NCBI RefSeq assembly: GCF_900115045.1 | Contig: NZ_FOVC01000004.1 | Coordinates: 1 to 64,000 of the forward strand | Direction: 5' to 3' | DNA length: 64,000 nucleotides | Origin: Izhakiella capsodis | GTDB taxonomy: Bacteria > Pseudomonadota > Gammaproteobacteria > Enterobacterales > Enterobacteriaceae | Shown: piece by piece, positions 19,501 to 25,689 of the stretch | Position numbering within the stretch: position 1 is the stretch's first letter | Layout of the letters: each line of letters starts with the position of its first letter | Made by a program: the position numbers and the translations under genes | The notes under the pieces: model-generated | The model's database searches: none | What the model saw: only the letters and a program-made list of their open reading frames with translations | Told to the model about the DNA's origin: nothing

Positions 19501-21020
19501 TTGTCGGCATTAACTTCCCAGTTTCCCGCCCTGATCTCTGCCTGCCGGGCTTCAATATCACCCAGCGTGCTGATGTTCAGTTTTTGGCTGTCGATTTTTG
19601 CCTGTTTTAAGCCAACACCGCCTTTTTGCGCCGTCACCGTCGCCTGTTTTGCCGCCAGCTGTCCTGCGCCGAGATCCACCCGGTTACCCGACAGGGACAG
19701 ATTTTTTTTCGTCAGCAGGCTACCGTTTGATTTCACGGTACCCTGGCTGCTCAAAGTCAGGTCCGCTTCCCGGATCAGCCTGCTGTTCACATCACTGCCA
19801 GCCAGCAGATGGCCGCTGTTTTCTATGCCGCCCGCCGCCGTCAGTTGAACCTCACCTGCGGCAGCCATCGTACCCGTCTGTCTGATATCGCCGCTGCGGC
19901 TCTGCACGATCAGTGTGCCGTCGCTGTGCAGTTTTCCGGCGTGATCGAGAGTGTCTCTGGCGACAAGCGTTATTGACTCGCCAGCCTGCGTGACCGCCTC
20001 TTGCGTGCCAGGTTGCCATTCCAGCCGCCCTTCGCTACTGACCGTCAGGGTTTTACCGGCCTGCAGTTGCCCCCCCTGGTTGCGCACACCCACCCCGGCC
20101 TCGGTACCAATCATACGGATCTGACCGCTATACATCCCGCCCATAGCGCCCATATCTATCGCCAGCTCAGGTTTTGTGCTGACCGGCGCATTGGAGGGCG
20201 TCACGGTATCACCGTCTGCGCCCACCGTATTTCTCCCGGCAACAACATTGATTCTCTTTTTTGCCCAGACACCCGCATTCACCTCGACGGCACGCGCCAG
20301 CACATCAACATATTCCGTGTCATGACGCGGATCCCCATTAAGCCCACCGCCTTCGATGCGTACCACGCCACGCTCCACCTGATAGCCCGCAATACTGCCA
20401 TCTGCATTGAGCTGTGGTTTACCCGTGGTGAGGGTCATCCGGCCTGCGTTTATCGTTCCGCAGCCATTGCAGACAATACCGGAGGGGTTCGCGACGATGA
20501 CCTGAGCGCGCCCCCCCGCCACTTCCATATAGCCACGAAGCTGGCTGGGGTTGGTGCTGTTGACTTCGTTCAGGATAACCCGGGCAGGCGCACTGCCGGG
20601 ATTAAGGTTAGGGTTACCCTGTATCATACCGGCCATCTGGGTGGCGGTCATGACCGATGAGTTATTCAGGATCGCGCCTTTTTGATCGACGTCGAACTGG
20701 CGGTATTGATTATGGGAAATTCCCGCCTGGTTAGGTGCAGTGATATTGACCTGCGGCAGGCCATTTTGCGTGTTAATGACCTCAGGGCGCATACCTGCTG
20801 CGGCATTACTGTCGGCAACAATACCGGCCGCGAACGCCTGGTGATTAACGAATACCAGGCTCATCATCCATGCCAGGCGACGCAGGGTGACCCACACGCG
20901 AGCAGCGCCTGATCCGCGCGTCTGCCCTGGTTCACTACTGCAGCTGCGGGCAAGTTCAGAGACAACACGCAGTTCGCCGTGAGTACGGCTGAAAATGATA
21001 CGGTAACGGTGTTTGTTCAT
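10512..21020 (-). CDS. cdiA: Contact-dependent inhibition effector CdiA (haemagglutinin-repeat protein)
   Basis: A 3502-residue two-partner-secretion exoprotein. It starts with an extended signal peptide (YRIIFSRTHGELRVVSELAR, cleavage near AFA-AG), then the TPS domain with NPNL and NPSGI motifs near residues 140-190. Dozens of degenerate LDNxxG haemagglutinin repeats form the filament. A non-repetitive segment around 1610-1790 (rich in Tyr/Trp) is the likely receptor-binding region. A second repeat block follows to about 2900. The pretoxin region ends in VENN (3257-3260, bases 11241-11252). The remaining 242 residues form a low-complexity linker and a compact tail from about 3405 onward (KTIWKGVGKERIDVENPNPG... 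QYLGEK), encoded by AT-rich DNA. The tail is the presumed toxin; I cannot name its activity. The start follows GAGAGG and lies 57 bases after cdiB. Confidence 0.93.
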   Translation of the reverse strand: MNKHRYRIIFSRTHGELRVVSELARSCSSEPGQTRGSGAARVWVTLRRLAWMMSLVFVNHQAFAAGIVADSNAAAGMRPEVINTQNGLPQVNITAPNQAGISHNQYRQFDVDQKGAILNNSSVMTATQMAGMIQGNPNLNPGSAPARVILNEVNSTNPSQLRGYMEVAGGRAQVIVANPSGIVCNGCGTINAGRMTLTTGKPQLNADGSIAGYQVERGVVRIEGGGLNGDPRHDTEYVDVLARAVEVNAGVWAKKRINVVAGRNTVGADGDTVTPSNAPVSTKPELAIDMGAMGGMYSGQIRMIGTEAGVGVRNQGGQLQAGKTLTVSSEGRLEWQPGTQEAVTQAGESITLVARDTLDHAGKLHSDGTLIVQSRSGDIRQTGTMAAAGEVQLTAAGGIENSGHLLAGSDVNSRLIREADLTLSSQGTVKSNGSLLTKKNLSLSGNRVDLGAGQLAAKQATVTAQKGGVGLKQAKIDSQKLNISTLGDIEARQAEIRAGNWEVNADNLFNQQAVWSQTDSGASRFALKRQLDNTGGTIEAQSLLFDAAALTNQHGRLVALDVSDQHWRVSGLLDNQSGELGSNGNLSLNIGSLANQAGTVKSLLSLQVDATDALDNRDGKLLAVNKVTLQAEKLTNQAGMINGEAVNITAHQVTNTQGQIASQQDLVLNTRQGLDNQQGVIAADHDAEIHTHGTLSNQEGTIQSGTRLNLSAGEINNDQGKVLSDNALMLETAGEVNNHAGEISGSELQLSTLALQNGNGRVMGTRSAILDAKDALDNSQGLIAGGHKLELSTGGLLNNSDGEISAITVGLDADQLDNTQGKVIAENQLTVRAQHSLNNHLGLLEAGNTLDVSTQGDWNNTQGTAQGDHAVFVAANDVDNTGGRLQSGGALQLGSNGDVINRAGKLTAQNDLIWRGTPQSLFSNDYGSLQSGGNLTLSGGQLTNREQGLVLSQKALAIDLTYALNNQDGQLQGAGQTTLRADSLNNQQGRIDALGTLDMHLIGQLDNRNGHIFSRLSQTLTAGDIANGQGWMGSQGTWRATTGQFANALGSVQSEQSLWLTTNTLDNQQGLLQSASALTMRVTQGIDNRAGKISAQTQLDARGDDNGTRTGAINNAGGQWLAGDVLNLASQRLDNTQHGLLYSQKQLHLLLSEKLDNQQGNIQSGENLTLDARSLQNDAGSVTSQQQLTLTVADDISNQGGALRSNGTQQLNASLINNQQGTINSLGDLNADAAQLDNAGGMLISQGDGIYGIDTLNNQQGKIHSGRGLTLNGTTINNQAGQLVSTQDLMINAAQVNNASRGTISSQGALDVLGSTLDNHDGGLILGTTRTGITASEVNNSAGSLQSAGALTLAGLSRLDNRQGRIVADGPLAINPVGNVRFARLAFSAPALALLNQNGVVQSGATMNVNAGTLDNQGGRLQSQQDFTLSVQQDYIQRASDILNSNGTLTVSVAGLFTNLNDWLLSGGLNLSSANLTNQAALISKVMQVTSGQFTNDGRVEADNMTLNVDTLSNPGAVMGDDITVNARIIDNYGAGGVIAATQSLNLRGDARLTNRDGALLFSSGDMQLGSNDLIENQASAIEAGGDLTINAQRLINQRVGLNIARDAESESYKWHRYHYYWRSYGSDSMTDSTPFAPTTQRLTFNDNNEANNNKYGTITAIDAGNKRAQVLVKDVTKNSLISLWVSYESLKPNSDGTYNVTFYQTAGFNQIRGVPTPYHNTVWREFTDEPRIEQWDPQKHVSSYDLMFISDYSNFRERSVTGSLTRDRLISEGTGARILSGGNMALHVNGQLLNDASVITSNGNLGIDGGGSVDNRGYSVNEHRSEFIVDHYDRDTNHWYPTFNYDGTTAIQTIDSILSGNGQVSITGTRISNTTVSQAQISSAEAALKAVDAERAEWERNPLAFSVSGAESQTANTQLSPGSQATSERPSPLGRPLLPAELAFTARQHLANVATAIPNNALFRQVPASGSPYLIVTDPRFTSRTQFISSDYLLARVGYDPAAVHKRLGDGFYEQKLVRDQVLSLTGRQSVHGEDAMAQYQALMNNGVKVAQDFSLVPGVALTPEQIAALQQDIVWLVSETVNTESGTQAVLVPKVYLAQSTLRLTGDGALIAGGDLQLSTNSVTNAGNLLADRALGIDASQFTHQSGDIKAESINVHADSLSLSTNLQDALRQASMNAGDISLSGSDIRLQGATLRATNNLALSAGNNLEIGAAKSSHKADIEVISGAMGNRDTRQGFEEAGQRMARVSGEWQQSRGSELSAGGNLMMSAGKDITLQGSQAQAAGNTAVRAGGDVRLLADKTTNSTHLEASGKVTSVSNSRKEDQLHLSTLEGDKGVTIIAGNDVLAEGAQIDSKAGGIGIGAENVTIKEARSLTTAYDNERSGDGNHTRIENTAKEDATGSTLSAQDGITTLARTGDISVSGSTLHSELGAIALQAKHDVTLNSATEGESRYLDERSQKKGFLSKKSSHTVQDDRVTREKGTLLSGNSVSIDAGNDLSVRGSAIAADQNVDLQAGNNVELSAATETGYHYLLEEKKKSGLMGSGGIGFTVGSQSTRHEVNEDEVVQSQSFSTIGSSQGDVSITAGNKLRIGGVDLIAGKDLNLSGDSVSVDSGFDLNNRTETFESKQSGFTVALSGTVGSALNTAVSTAQQARKEGDGRLNALQNTKAALSGIQAAQAQAKGDLTGDEKAAGFGISASLGSQSSKSETHTESSLSQGSTLTAGQNLSVTATGKNHTGQSGDIRITGSQLKAGGDTTLDANRDLFLSAAGNTQKTDGSNSSRGGSLGVSVGVGKNSGVSIFANANKGQGRESGNGTTWNETTVDSGGTVKLHSGRDTTLAGAQVSGNNITADVGGNLTISSQQDSDRYDAKQSNVSGGVSVPIGAGTGSANLSASRDKLHSNFDSVKEQTGLFAGKGGFDIKVGEHTQLDGAVIASTADKEKNRLETATLGWTDTHNQADFSATHSGGSFSTGGPVGKELLTNMAGGLLSGANNSGHAEGTTKAGVSEGTLIVRDTDKQQQDITQLNRDTDNANAGSISPIFDKEKEQNRLKQAQLIGEIGSQAMDIIRTQGELNGLEAALKSNPTLKGDEKRLRETPEYRKAMQEYGTGSALQKAAQAVTGALTALAGNNLAGALANGASPYLATKIKEMTTDSQNEEVNVVANAMAHAVLGAVIAQLNNQSALAGGLGAGGGELAARYIAGQLFPGKTAEQLSEEQKQQVSALSQLATGLAGGLATGDTAGAVTAAQTDKNAVENNLLAIPMPPPVLPGEAGAAGAAAAGAAGYNAQGRADSDSEDWDAGGGGCEGTREQCAVRDGTRDGTRGPGHTSLPVADKDPTGGKLENPAPEENQSTTLITPDQRDSNGASHTGNSSGAPDTGGNTTVTPIPDGPNRDDLAYLADGNMLGANGVKVPSKTIWKGVGKERIDVENPNPGQRPGQVHYQDNKNNKYYYDPKNNNFYSFDSSKNKIPAPSSVNKLLEDSKFKQAIDKGMKQYLGEK

Positions 21021-21077
21021 ATAATTCAGCCTCTCAAATCCATGAGGATGTCATCGGGATCACAACGTGCAGCGGCA

Positions 21078-22814
21078 TCATATTTCGACGTTGATACTGA
21101 ATCCTGCGGTCACGCCTGATGTGTGAAAATTGTCGGGTTTTATCAAGGGAACACCGGTAAACAGGTCATAACTCACGCGCCGAATAAGCGCGCCTCTGAT
21201 ACCGACAGCAGCCCCCACCAGCTGATGTCCGACCAGATCACGTGTACCGGGTCCATCCACGCGTCCGTAGTCGGCGGCAATATAAAATTCATGGCCACTG
21301 GCGAAAACGTTCCAGCCCAGCTCATTGCGCCAAATCAGCCCTTTTTCACCCGACAGCATCTGTTCACCGTCGAAACCCCGCACCGTGTAACGCCCCGCAA
21401 TGGCCAGTCGCTCCTGGGGGGTCAGCGCGCTGTTACTCCACTGACCCCGCATCGTGGTGTAATAACGTAAGGGCTGCCCGGACAGGGAAAAGGGATGATT
21501 GAGGGCGATATCGCTGAATAAGGTGCCGGCGCGCGCACTACCGCGATCAATAGCCTCCTCTGGCGCGGGCGTTGCCCCCCAGGCTCCCGTGCCCCGCCGC
21601 CAGTTAACACTGACATCCAAGGTGGTGCTGCCCAGATAACTGCGCTGGCTTACGCCAAATTCCCAGCCCGCCGTGCGTCGCCGCTGTTGATCAATTTCAA
21701 TATCATTGACCGAGTTGGAGGAGCGACGACGATAGGTGCGTACGTTAAGCGTGGTTTTATTCGACTGGTCGCGATAGATCAGTCTGGAAACCGTCAGAAC
21801 GGCGCTTTCACTTCGTCCGTCGTATGTCAGGATCTCATTCGCGTTAGGGATATTCTGATGATAGGTATAGTCGTTGTAGTTTGCGGAGAACGCCCAGTAA
21901 CCAACCGGGAAAAAGTAGTTCAGCGCATGGGAACGGTTACCAAACTCCCCCTGCTCAAACAGATTTTTTCCAATGCTGGCATAAAATAAATCGTTTTGTG
22001 CCAAGGGCGCATCCACCGCGAGCGTTGCCGTCCCGAGATAGCGTCCGGTACTTTGGGAGCCGCTGTCATCAAGCCCGATATTCAGCCGGACAGGGCGTTT
22101 CTCTTGCCAGTTGACCACTAAATCACTGGTGGCATCCTGCTCGCCCGGGACAATTCTGATATCCGCCGTCGCACTGGGCAGGCGCTTAAAATTCTCAAGG
22201 CCCTGTTCGACATCACGCAAATTAAGAATATCGCCAGGTGAGGTAGGTACAGCATTCCACAGCCGCCCCCGCCAGGAAACAGCATCGCTGAAACGAATAT
22301 GCGCCACTCTGCCGGGCTGCAGCGTGAGCGTCAGTACGCCTTTTGTCAGGTCCTGCTCCTGAGCCATTACGCGCGTCGTGACATAGCCCTTTGCCAGGAT
22401 TGCATTCTGCACCTTTTTGATGATCAGCATGATGCCCTGCCCCCCCAGGCAACGGCCTCTGGCATCGGCGACTGATTTTAGCGACCACTCAAACTGTTCG
22501 GCAGCGTCGCCCTCTAACCTGATGGTATTGATGACAAAGCAGGGTTTTTCATTGGAGGGATAATCGGGTAAAGCGACATCAGGACGTTCAAGGCGAACAT
22601 CTGCACGCGGCGTATTTTGCTCCAGCTGGGTGCGTTCACGCGCCTGCTGACGCATCTGCTCACTTGCATCAATGCCAGCGGCGGTGCTCAGGACGCCTTT
22701 TTCTGTTGCATCAACAGACGCAGAAAAAGCGAGCACTGATGAAAACAGCAGCATCCTGAATTTATGAATAAATTCAAAGGAAATAAGAAAATTCCGTTTA
22801 ATCTTCAATTCCAT
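21078..22814 (-). CDS. cdiB: CdiB outer membrane transporter (TpsB/Omp85 family)
   Basis: A 578-residue two-partner-secretion transporter that exports CdiA to the cell surface. It has an N-terminal signal region, a Gln/Arg-rich helix (EQMRQQARERTQLEQ), POTRA domains with the ShlB-type pattern (CLGGQGIMLIIKKVQNAILA), and a C-terminal 16-stranded barrel. The barrel carries the conserved VRGF motif of the pore loop and ends in a terminal beta-strand (GFSINVEI). It is the first gene of the cdiBAI operon. An alternative start at 22754 (MLLFSS) would leave a shorter signal peptide; neither start has a strong ribosome site. Confidence 0.92.
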   Translation of the reverse strand: MELKIKRNFLISFEFIHKFRMLLFSSVLAFSASVDATEKGVLSTAAGIDASEQMRQQARERTQLEQNTPRADVRLERPDVALPDYPSNEKPCFVINTIRLEGDAAEQFEWSLKSVADARGRCLGGQGIMLIIKKVQNAILAKGYVTTRVMAQEQDLTKGVLTLTLQPGRVAHIRFSDAVSWRGRLWNAVPTSPGDILNLRDVEQGLENFKRLPSATADIRIVPGEQDATSDLVVNWQEKRPVRLNIGLDDSGSQSTGRYLGTATLAVDAPLAQNDLFYASIGKNLFEQGEFGNRSHALNYFFPVGYWAFSANYNDYTYHQNIPNANEILTYDGRSESAVLTVSRLIYRDQSNKTTLNVRTYRRRSSNSVNDIEIDQQRRRTAGWEFGVSQRSYLGSTTLDVSVNWRRGTGAWGATPAPEEAIDRGSARAGTLFSDIALNHPFSLSGQPLRYYTTMRGQWSNSALTPQERLAIAGRYTVRGFDGEQMLSGEKGLIWRNELGWNVFASGHEFYIAADYGRVDGPGTRDLVGHQLVGAAVGIRGALIRRVSYDLFTGVPLIKPDNFHTSGVTAGFSINVEI

Positions 22815-23265
22815 ATTTCATTTAGTAACAAAATGCAACGTCCACCGATTATTAAGCTACGATGGCTAAAAAGCAAGTCTGATCAACCCTTAGTGTGAAT
22901 TCGGGCTTGCTAAAACCGATGATGCGGCACCTGATACTTGGCGCGCAGCGATCTCGCTTTGCTGAATTGGTGGCATGAACTCAACATCGCGACCGAACTG
23001 AACCTGTACTTTTCTGCAAACATCAGGCCAGTCGTCGAAAACTTGTAACAATTTGATTGGACTTACAAGATGAAGTTCATTTAGCTAAAAATGTGTCACC
23101 TGTCGCATTAGCACGCAGAAGCCATAAAGTTGCGCTGCCTTATTCAGGCAGCCAACCGATAAAGCTGAGCGTCTTTTCGTGTGTTCAGAAAGCTAACGCC
23201 GACGGTTCAGGCTAAACAACCGGCGTCAGAAGAGGCAGAAACGCCACTAAGAAGAAAAGTGCAGA
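22815..23265. other. Upstream region of the CDI operon
   Basis: No intact gene is seen. A short plus-strand frame at about 22935-23048 reads LALLNWWHELNIATEL and on to a stop; it looks protein-like and may be the tail of a broken gene, but I cannot identify it. The promoter of cdiBAI must lie in the left part, which is AT-rich near 22830-22890. Confidence 0.4.
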
Positions 23266-24363
23266 TTAGTTCAGCGTGATACGCGCTACGCTGTCCGGAC
23301 CGTTCGTAGAGCGATCTTTATTGAGGGGCTGTTTGATACTGACATACAGGATCTGACCGTCCGGCGACAACAGCAAGCTGTTGGGTAAGTTTTCAAACAC
23401 CCAGCTGTTTTTAACCGCGTAGGTGGTGGCGTCCAGCTGCAACACCTTTTTGGATACACGCTGGCTGATATAAATTTCATTGCGTTTGGCGTTGAATATA
23501 ATCCCCAGCGCATCACCTTCAATGCGTTTGATGACCTTGCCGCTGCGCTCATCAAATACCAGGGTGGATTTCGCTTTGGAATTATCCGTCACAAACAATC
23601 GCCCGGTTGCCGGATCTTCCGCCATATTCAGGAAGAGATACTCTTTGCCATCGCCCGCTGACCAGCGTTTCTCCACTTTATTGGTGCGTGGATTGATCAC
23701 CAGGATGGTGCCGCTGCCGTTAGCGGCATAAATGCGATCGTTAAGCGAAGAGTAGATGATGCCAGTCACCCATTTTCCGGCGTTGTTAATCTGTTTTTTC
23801 AGCTTCATGGTTTTGGCGTCAACCACCCAGATGATGCCCGGATCAGCCACGCCACCGATATAAAGGTTACCGTTGTGCCACAGTATTTCACGCGGGCCAA
23901 CAGGTTTTCCTTTAGCGTTTTTCTGATCAAACATCAGGCGCTGCAATACCTTACCGCTCTGCGCATCCACCTTAGTAATACCACCATCCAGGCCGTTGGT
24001 GGTGTAAAATACGCTGCCGTCAGGATCTATTGCCATACCAAAGTTTTTCAGATCGGTATAGGTTTCACCTTGTGTGACCAACGTGGTCGGGTCAAGCCGA
24101 TAAATTACCCCACCGTTGACCTGTTTTTTAAAGCCACCTGAACCAGCAATGTATAACGCCTGCGCTTTCGGTGAGTAGACCATCTCATACAGGCCATCTC
24201 CTGGCGTGCGCTGAATAACTGGTGCTGCCGCTGGCGCGGAAGCGGCCGGTGACGCGGCGGGAACTCTTGCTGTTTTTGCCGTTGACTGGCAGGCGCTCAG
24301 GTTAAGCGCCGCCATCACTGCCAGGGTCATTACGGCTTTACGCGTACTGAGTATAGATTTCAT
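23266..24363 (-). CDS. YncE-like beta-propeller lipoprotein
   Basis: A 365-residue protein with a lipobox (LNLSAC) after a short signal peptide, then an Ala/Pro linker and a seven-bladed propeller. It aligns along its length with E. coli YncE (GLYEMVYS, GGVIYRLDPTTL, LYVSIKQ). YncE is an exported protein induced by iron limitation; its biochemical role is unsettled, with DNA binding reported. Here the lipobox predicts membrane anchoring in the periplasm or outer membrane. I chose the start at 24363, which follows GGAG; the longer frame runs through the Fur box. The Fur box 55 bases upstream predicts repression by iron. Confidence 0.85.
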   Translation of the reverse strand: MKSILSTRKAVMTLAVMAALNLSACQSTAKTARVPAASPAASAPAAAPVIQRTPGDGLYEMVYSPKAQALYIAGSGGFKKQVNGGVIYRLDPTTLVTQGETYTDLKNFGMAIDPDGSVFYTTNGLDGGITKVDAQSGKVLQRLMFDQKNAKGKPVGPREILWHNGNLYIGGVADPGIIWVVDAKTMKLKKQINNAGKWVTGIIYSSLNDRIYAANGSGTILVINPRTNKVEKRWSAGDGKEYLFLNMAEDPATGRLFVTDNSKAKSTLVFDERSGKVIKRIEGDALGIIFNAKRNEIYISQRVSKKVLQLDATTYAVKNSWVFENLPNSLLLSPDGQILYVSIKQPLNKDRSTNGPDSVARITLN

Positions 24364-24417
24364 TCTGAACTCCATCGGGGGTTGAATCTTCCCAACGCAA
24401 TCGGGGATGACGAAAAG

Positions 24418-24442
24418 AATGAGAATCATACTCATTATCAAT
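24418..24442 (-). promoter_or_regulatory. Fur box upstream of the YncE-like gene
   Basis: AATGAGAATCATACTCATT at 24418-24436 is a near-perfect palindrome, and the continuation ATCAAT gives an overlapping second repeat unit. It agrees closely with the Fur consensus of GATAAT-type hexamers. It lies at promoter distance from the start codon at 24363. Confidence 0.88.
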
Positions 24443-24558
24443 AATTATGTAAATGCACGCGCCGATTTGTTAACGAAGTTTTCACCTCACAAGCTGAAGA
24501 TGCAGGAATAGGGCGAAAATCTTGCCGGATAAGCTGTCATTTCACGTCAGATACCCTG

Positions 24559-25182
24559 CTAAGTCGCTTTCAGCTGCGGATCGATCAGACTGTAAATCTG
24601 GCCATTTAATGCTGACTGCTGCGCCAGCTGGTGAATATGCACAGCAACATCAGCGCGTTTGACCAGGCCATGTATCTCCTGTTGCTGATAACGCTGCGCG
24701 CTGCCAGTCGGTGGGCCGTTGAGCAGGCCACCGGGACGTAAAATAGCAAAGTCGAGCGAGCTGGTTTGCAGCCAGCTTTCCGCTAGCGATTTCTCCCTTA
24801 CCGCGGCACCAAATGCGGCTTTCGCCCGCGCTGACAAAAATCGCCAGCCGTCACCACAGCCCAACGAGGTGACCAGTAGCATACGTGACACTCCAGCCTG
24901 TTCCAGGCTATCGATTACCCGACGATGGGCCTGAAAATTGTTCTCTCCGCCCATTGTCGAAATGGTCAGCGCCTGACGTCCGGCCGCCTGACAGGCCAGC
25001 GCAACCGCCGCAGGATCGCAAGCATCTCCCTTGATCACCTGTATGCCTTGTTGCTGCAAGCGCCTGGCGGCATCAGGATTACGCACTAAAGCGATCACCC
25101 GTCGTCCCTCCCTCAGCCCCAGCGCGGCGGTTAGCGCTCCAACACCCGTTCCACCCGCGCCAAATATAAGCCAGCTATTCAT
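24559..25182 (-). CDS. NAD(P)-binding Rossmann protein, atypical short-chain dehydrogenase
   Basis: A 207-residue cytosolic protein with the nucleotide-binding motif GAGGTGVGALTA at residues 8-19 and an early Arg/Asn pair (LVRNPDAARRL) that suggests NADP(H). It belongs to the NmrA/BLVRB-like group of atypical SDRs (TSLGCGDGW, LRPGGLLNGPP). The classical YxxxK catalytic pair is not evident. The substrate is unknown. The start at 25182 follows GGGAGGAAG. It is monocistronic on the minus strand. Confidence 0.78.
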   Translation of the reverse strand: MNSWLIFGAGGTGVGALTAALGLREGRRVIALVRNPDAARRLQQQGIQVIKGDACDPAAVALACQAAGRQALTISTMGGENNFQAHRRVIDSLEQAGVSRMLLVTSLGCGDGWRFLSARAKAAFGAAVREKSLAESWLQTSSLDFAILRPGGLLNGPPTGSAQRYQQQEIHGLVKRADVAVHIHQLAQQSALNGQIYSLIDPQLKAT

Positions 25183-25580
25183 ACTTCCTCCCAGGAAAGC
25201 CAGTGTGCCAGCTGGCAATACCCAGCGTGGCCGAAAAATAGGTGACGCATGACTGCGTATGTCAGCATCACCAGAAATATCCGCAATGAAGCGGGATAAC
25301 TATCCAGACCAGCATACAGATGGTAATCCGTAATGAGATTACATTCGACTATTCAGCCGAAAAGTGCAGCCATTCACACCCATAACAAGCCAGGCTCTGT
25401 TTATAACAGCGCATGACGCGCCAATGTTCAGGCCGGTAATGGGCAACGCCGGGGCTCGCTAATACACGACATGTGACGTGAAAACTCTCTCAGGATGCGC
25501 GCGGCCACTCTCTCCAGCGCAGAAGCCCCTGAATATTTTCAGACAGGCTTATCTCCTCCCTATCTTTTCGTCAGCCGGAT

Positions 25581-25594
25581 TTGCGCTAAATCAA
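25581..25594 (+). promoter_or_regulatory. FNR-like site upstream of hcp
   Basis: TTGCGCTAAATCAA matches TTGAT-N4-ATCAA with one perfect and one partial half-site. Its centre lies about 77 bases before the centre of the NsrR site. As I recall, the E. coli hcp promoter has a similar layout, with FNR upstream and NsrR over the start. Confidence 0.6.
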
Positions 25595-25653
25595 TCTCTC
25601 ACTAACTTGTATTAAAAATCTATTTTAGTTGCCAGGGTCGGGGCGTAATCTAA

Positions 25654-25676
25654 AACATGCATATTAAATACAACTT
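25654..25676 (+). promoter_or_regulatory. NsrR operator upstream of hcp
   Basis: AACATGCATATTAAATACAACTT agrees with the NsrR consensus (AAGATGCATTTAAAATACATCTT) at most positions, including both ATGCAT/ATACA half-sites. NsrR is the nitric-oxide-sensing repressor of hcp-hcr. The site ends 13 bases before the start codon. Confidence 0.8.
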
Positions 25677-25689
25677 TTAAGGTACGAGC

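Larger units (their letters stand above)
25183..25689. other. Intergenic region upstream of hcp
   Basis: There is no gene here apart from short shadow frames. The right third carries the hcp regulatory sites listed separately (FNR-like at 25581, NsrR at 25654). The left part shows nothing I can name. Confidence 0.5.

Noticed and set aside
8437..22814. Prophage or integrative element
   Set aside because: No integrase, transposase, tRNA or clear attachment repeats were seen at the borders.
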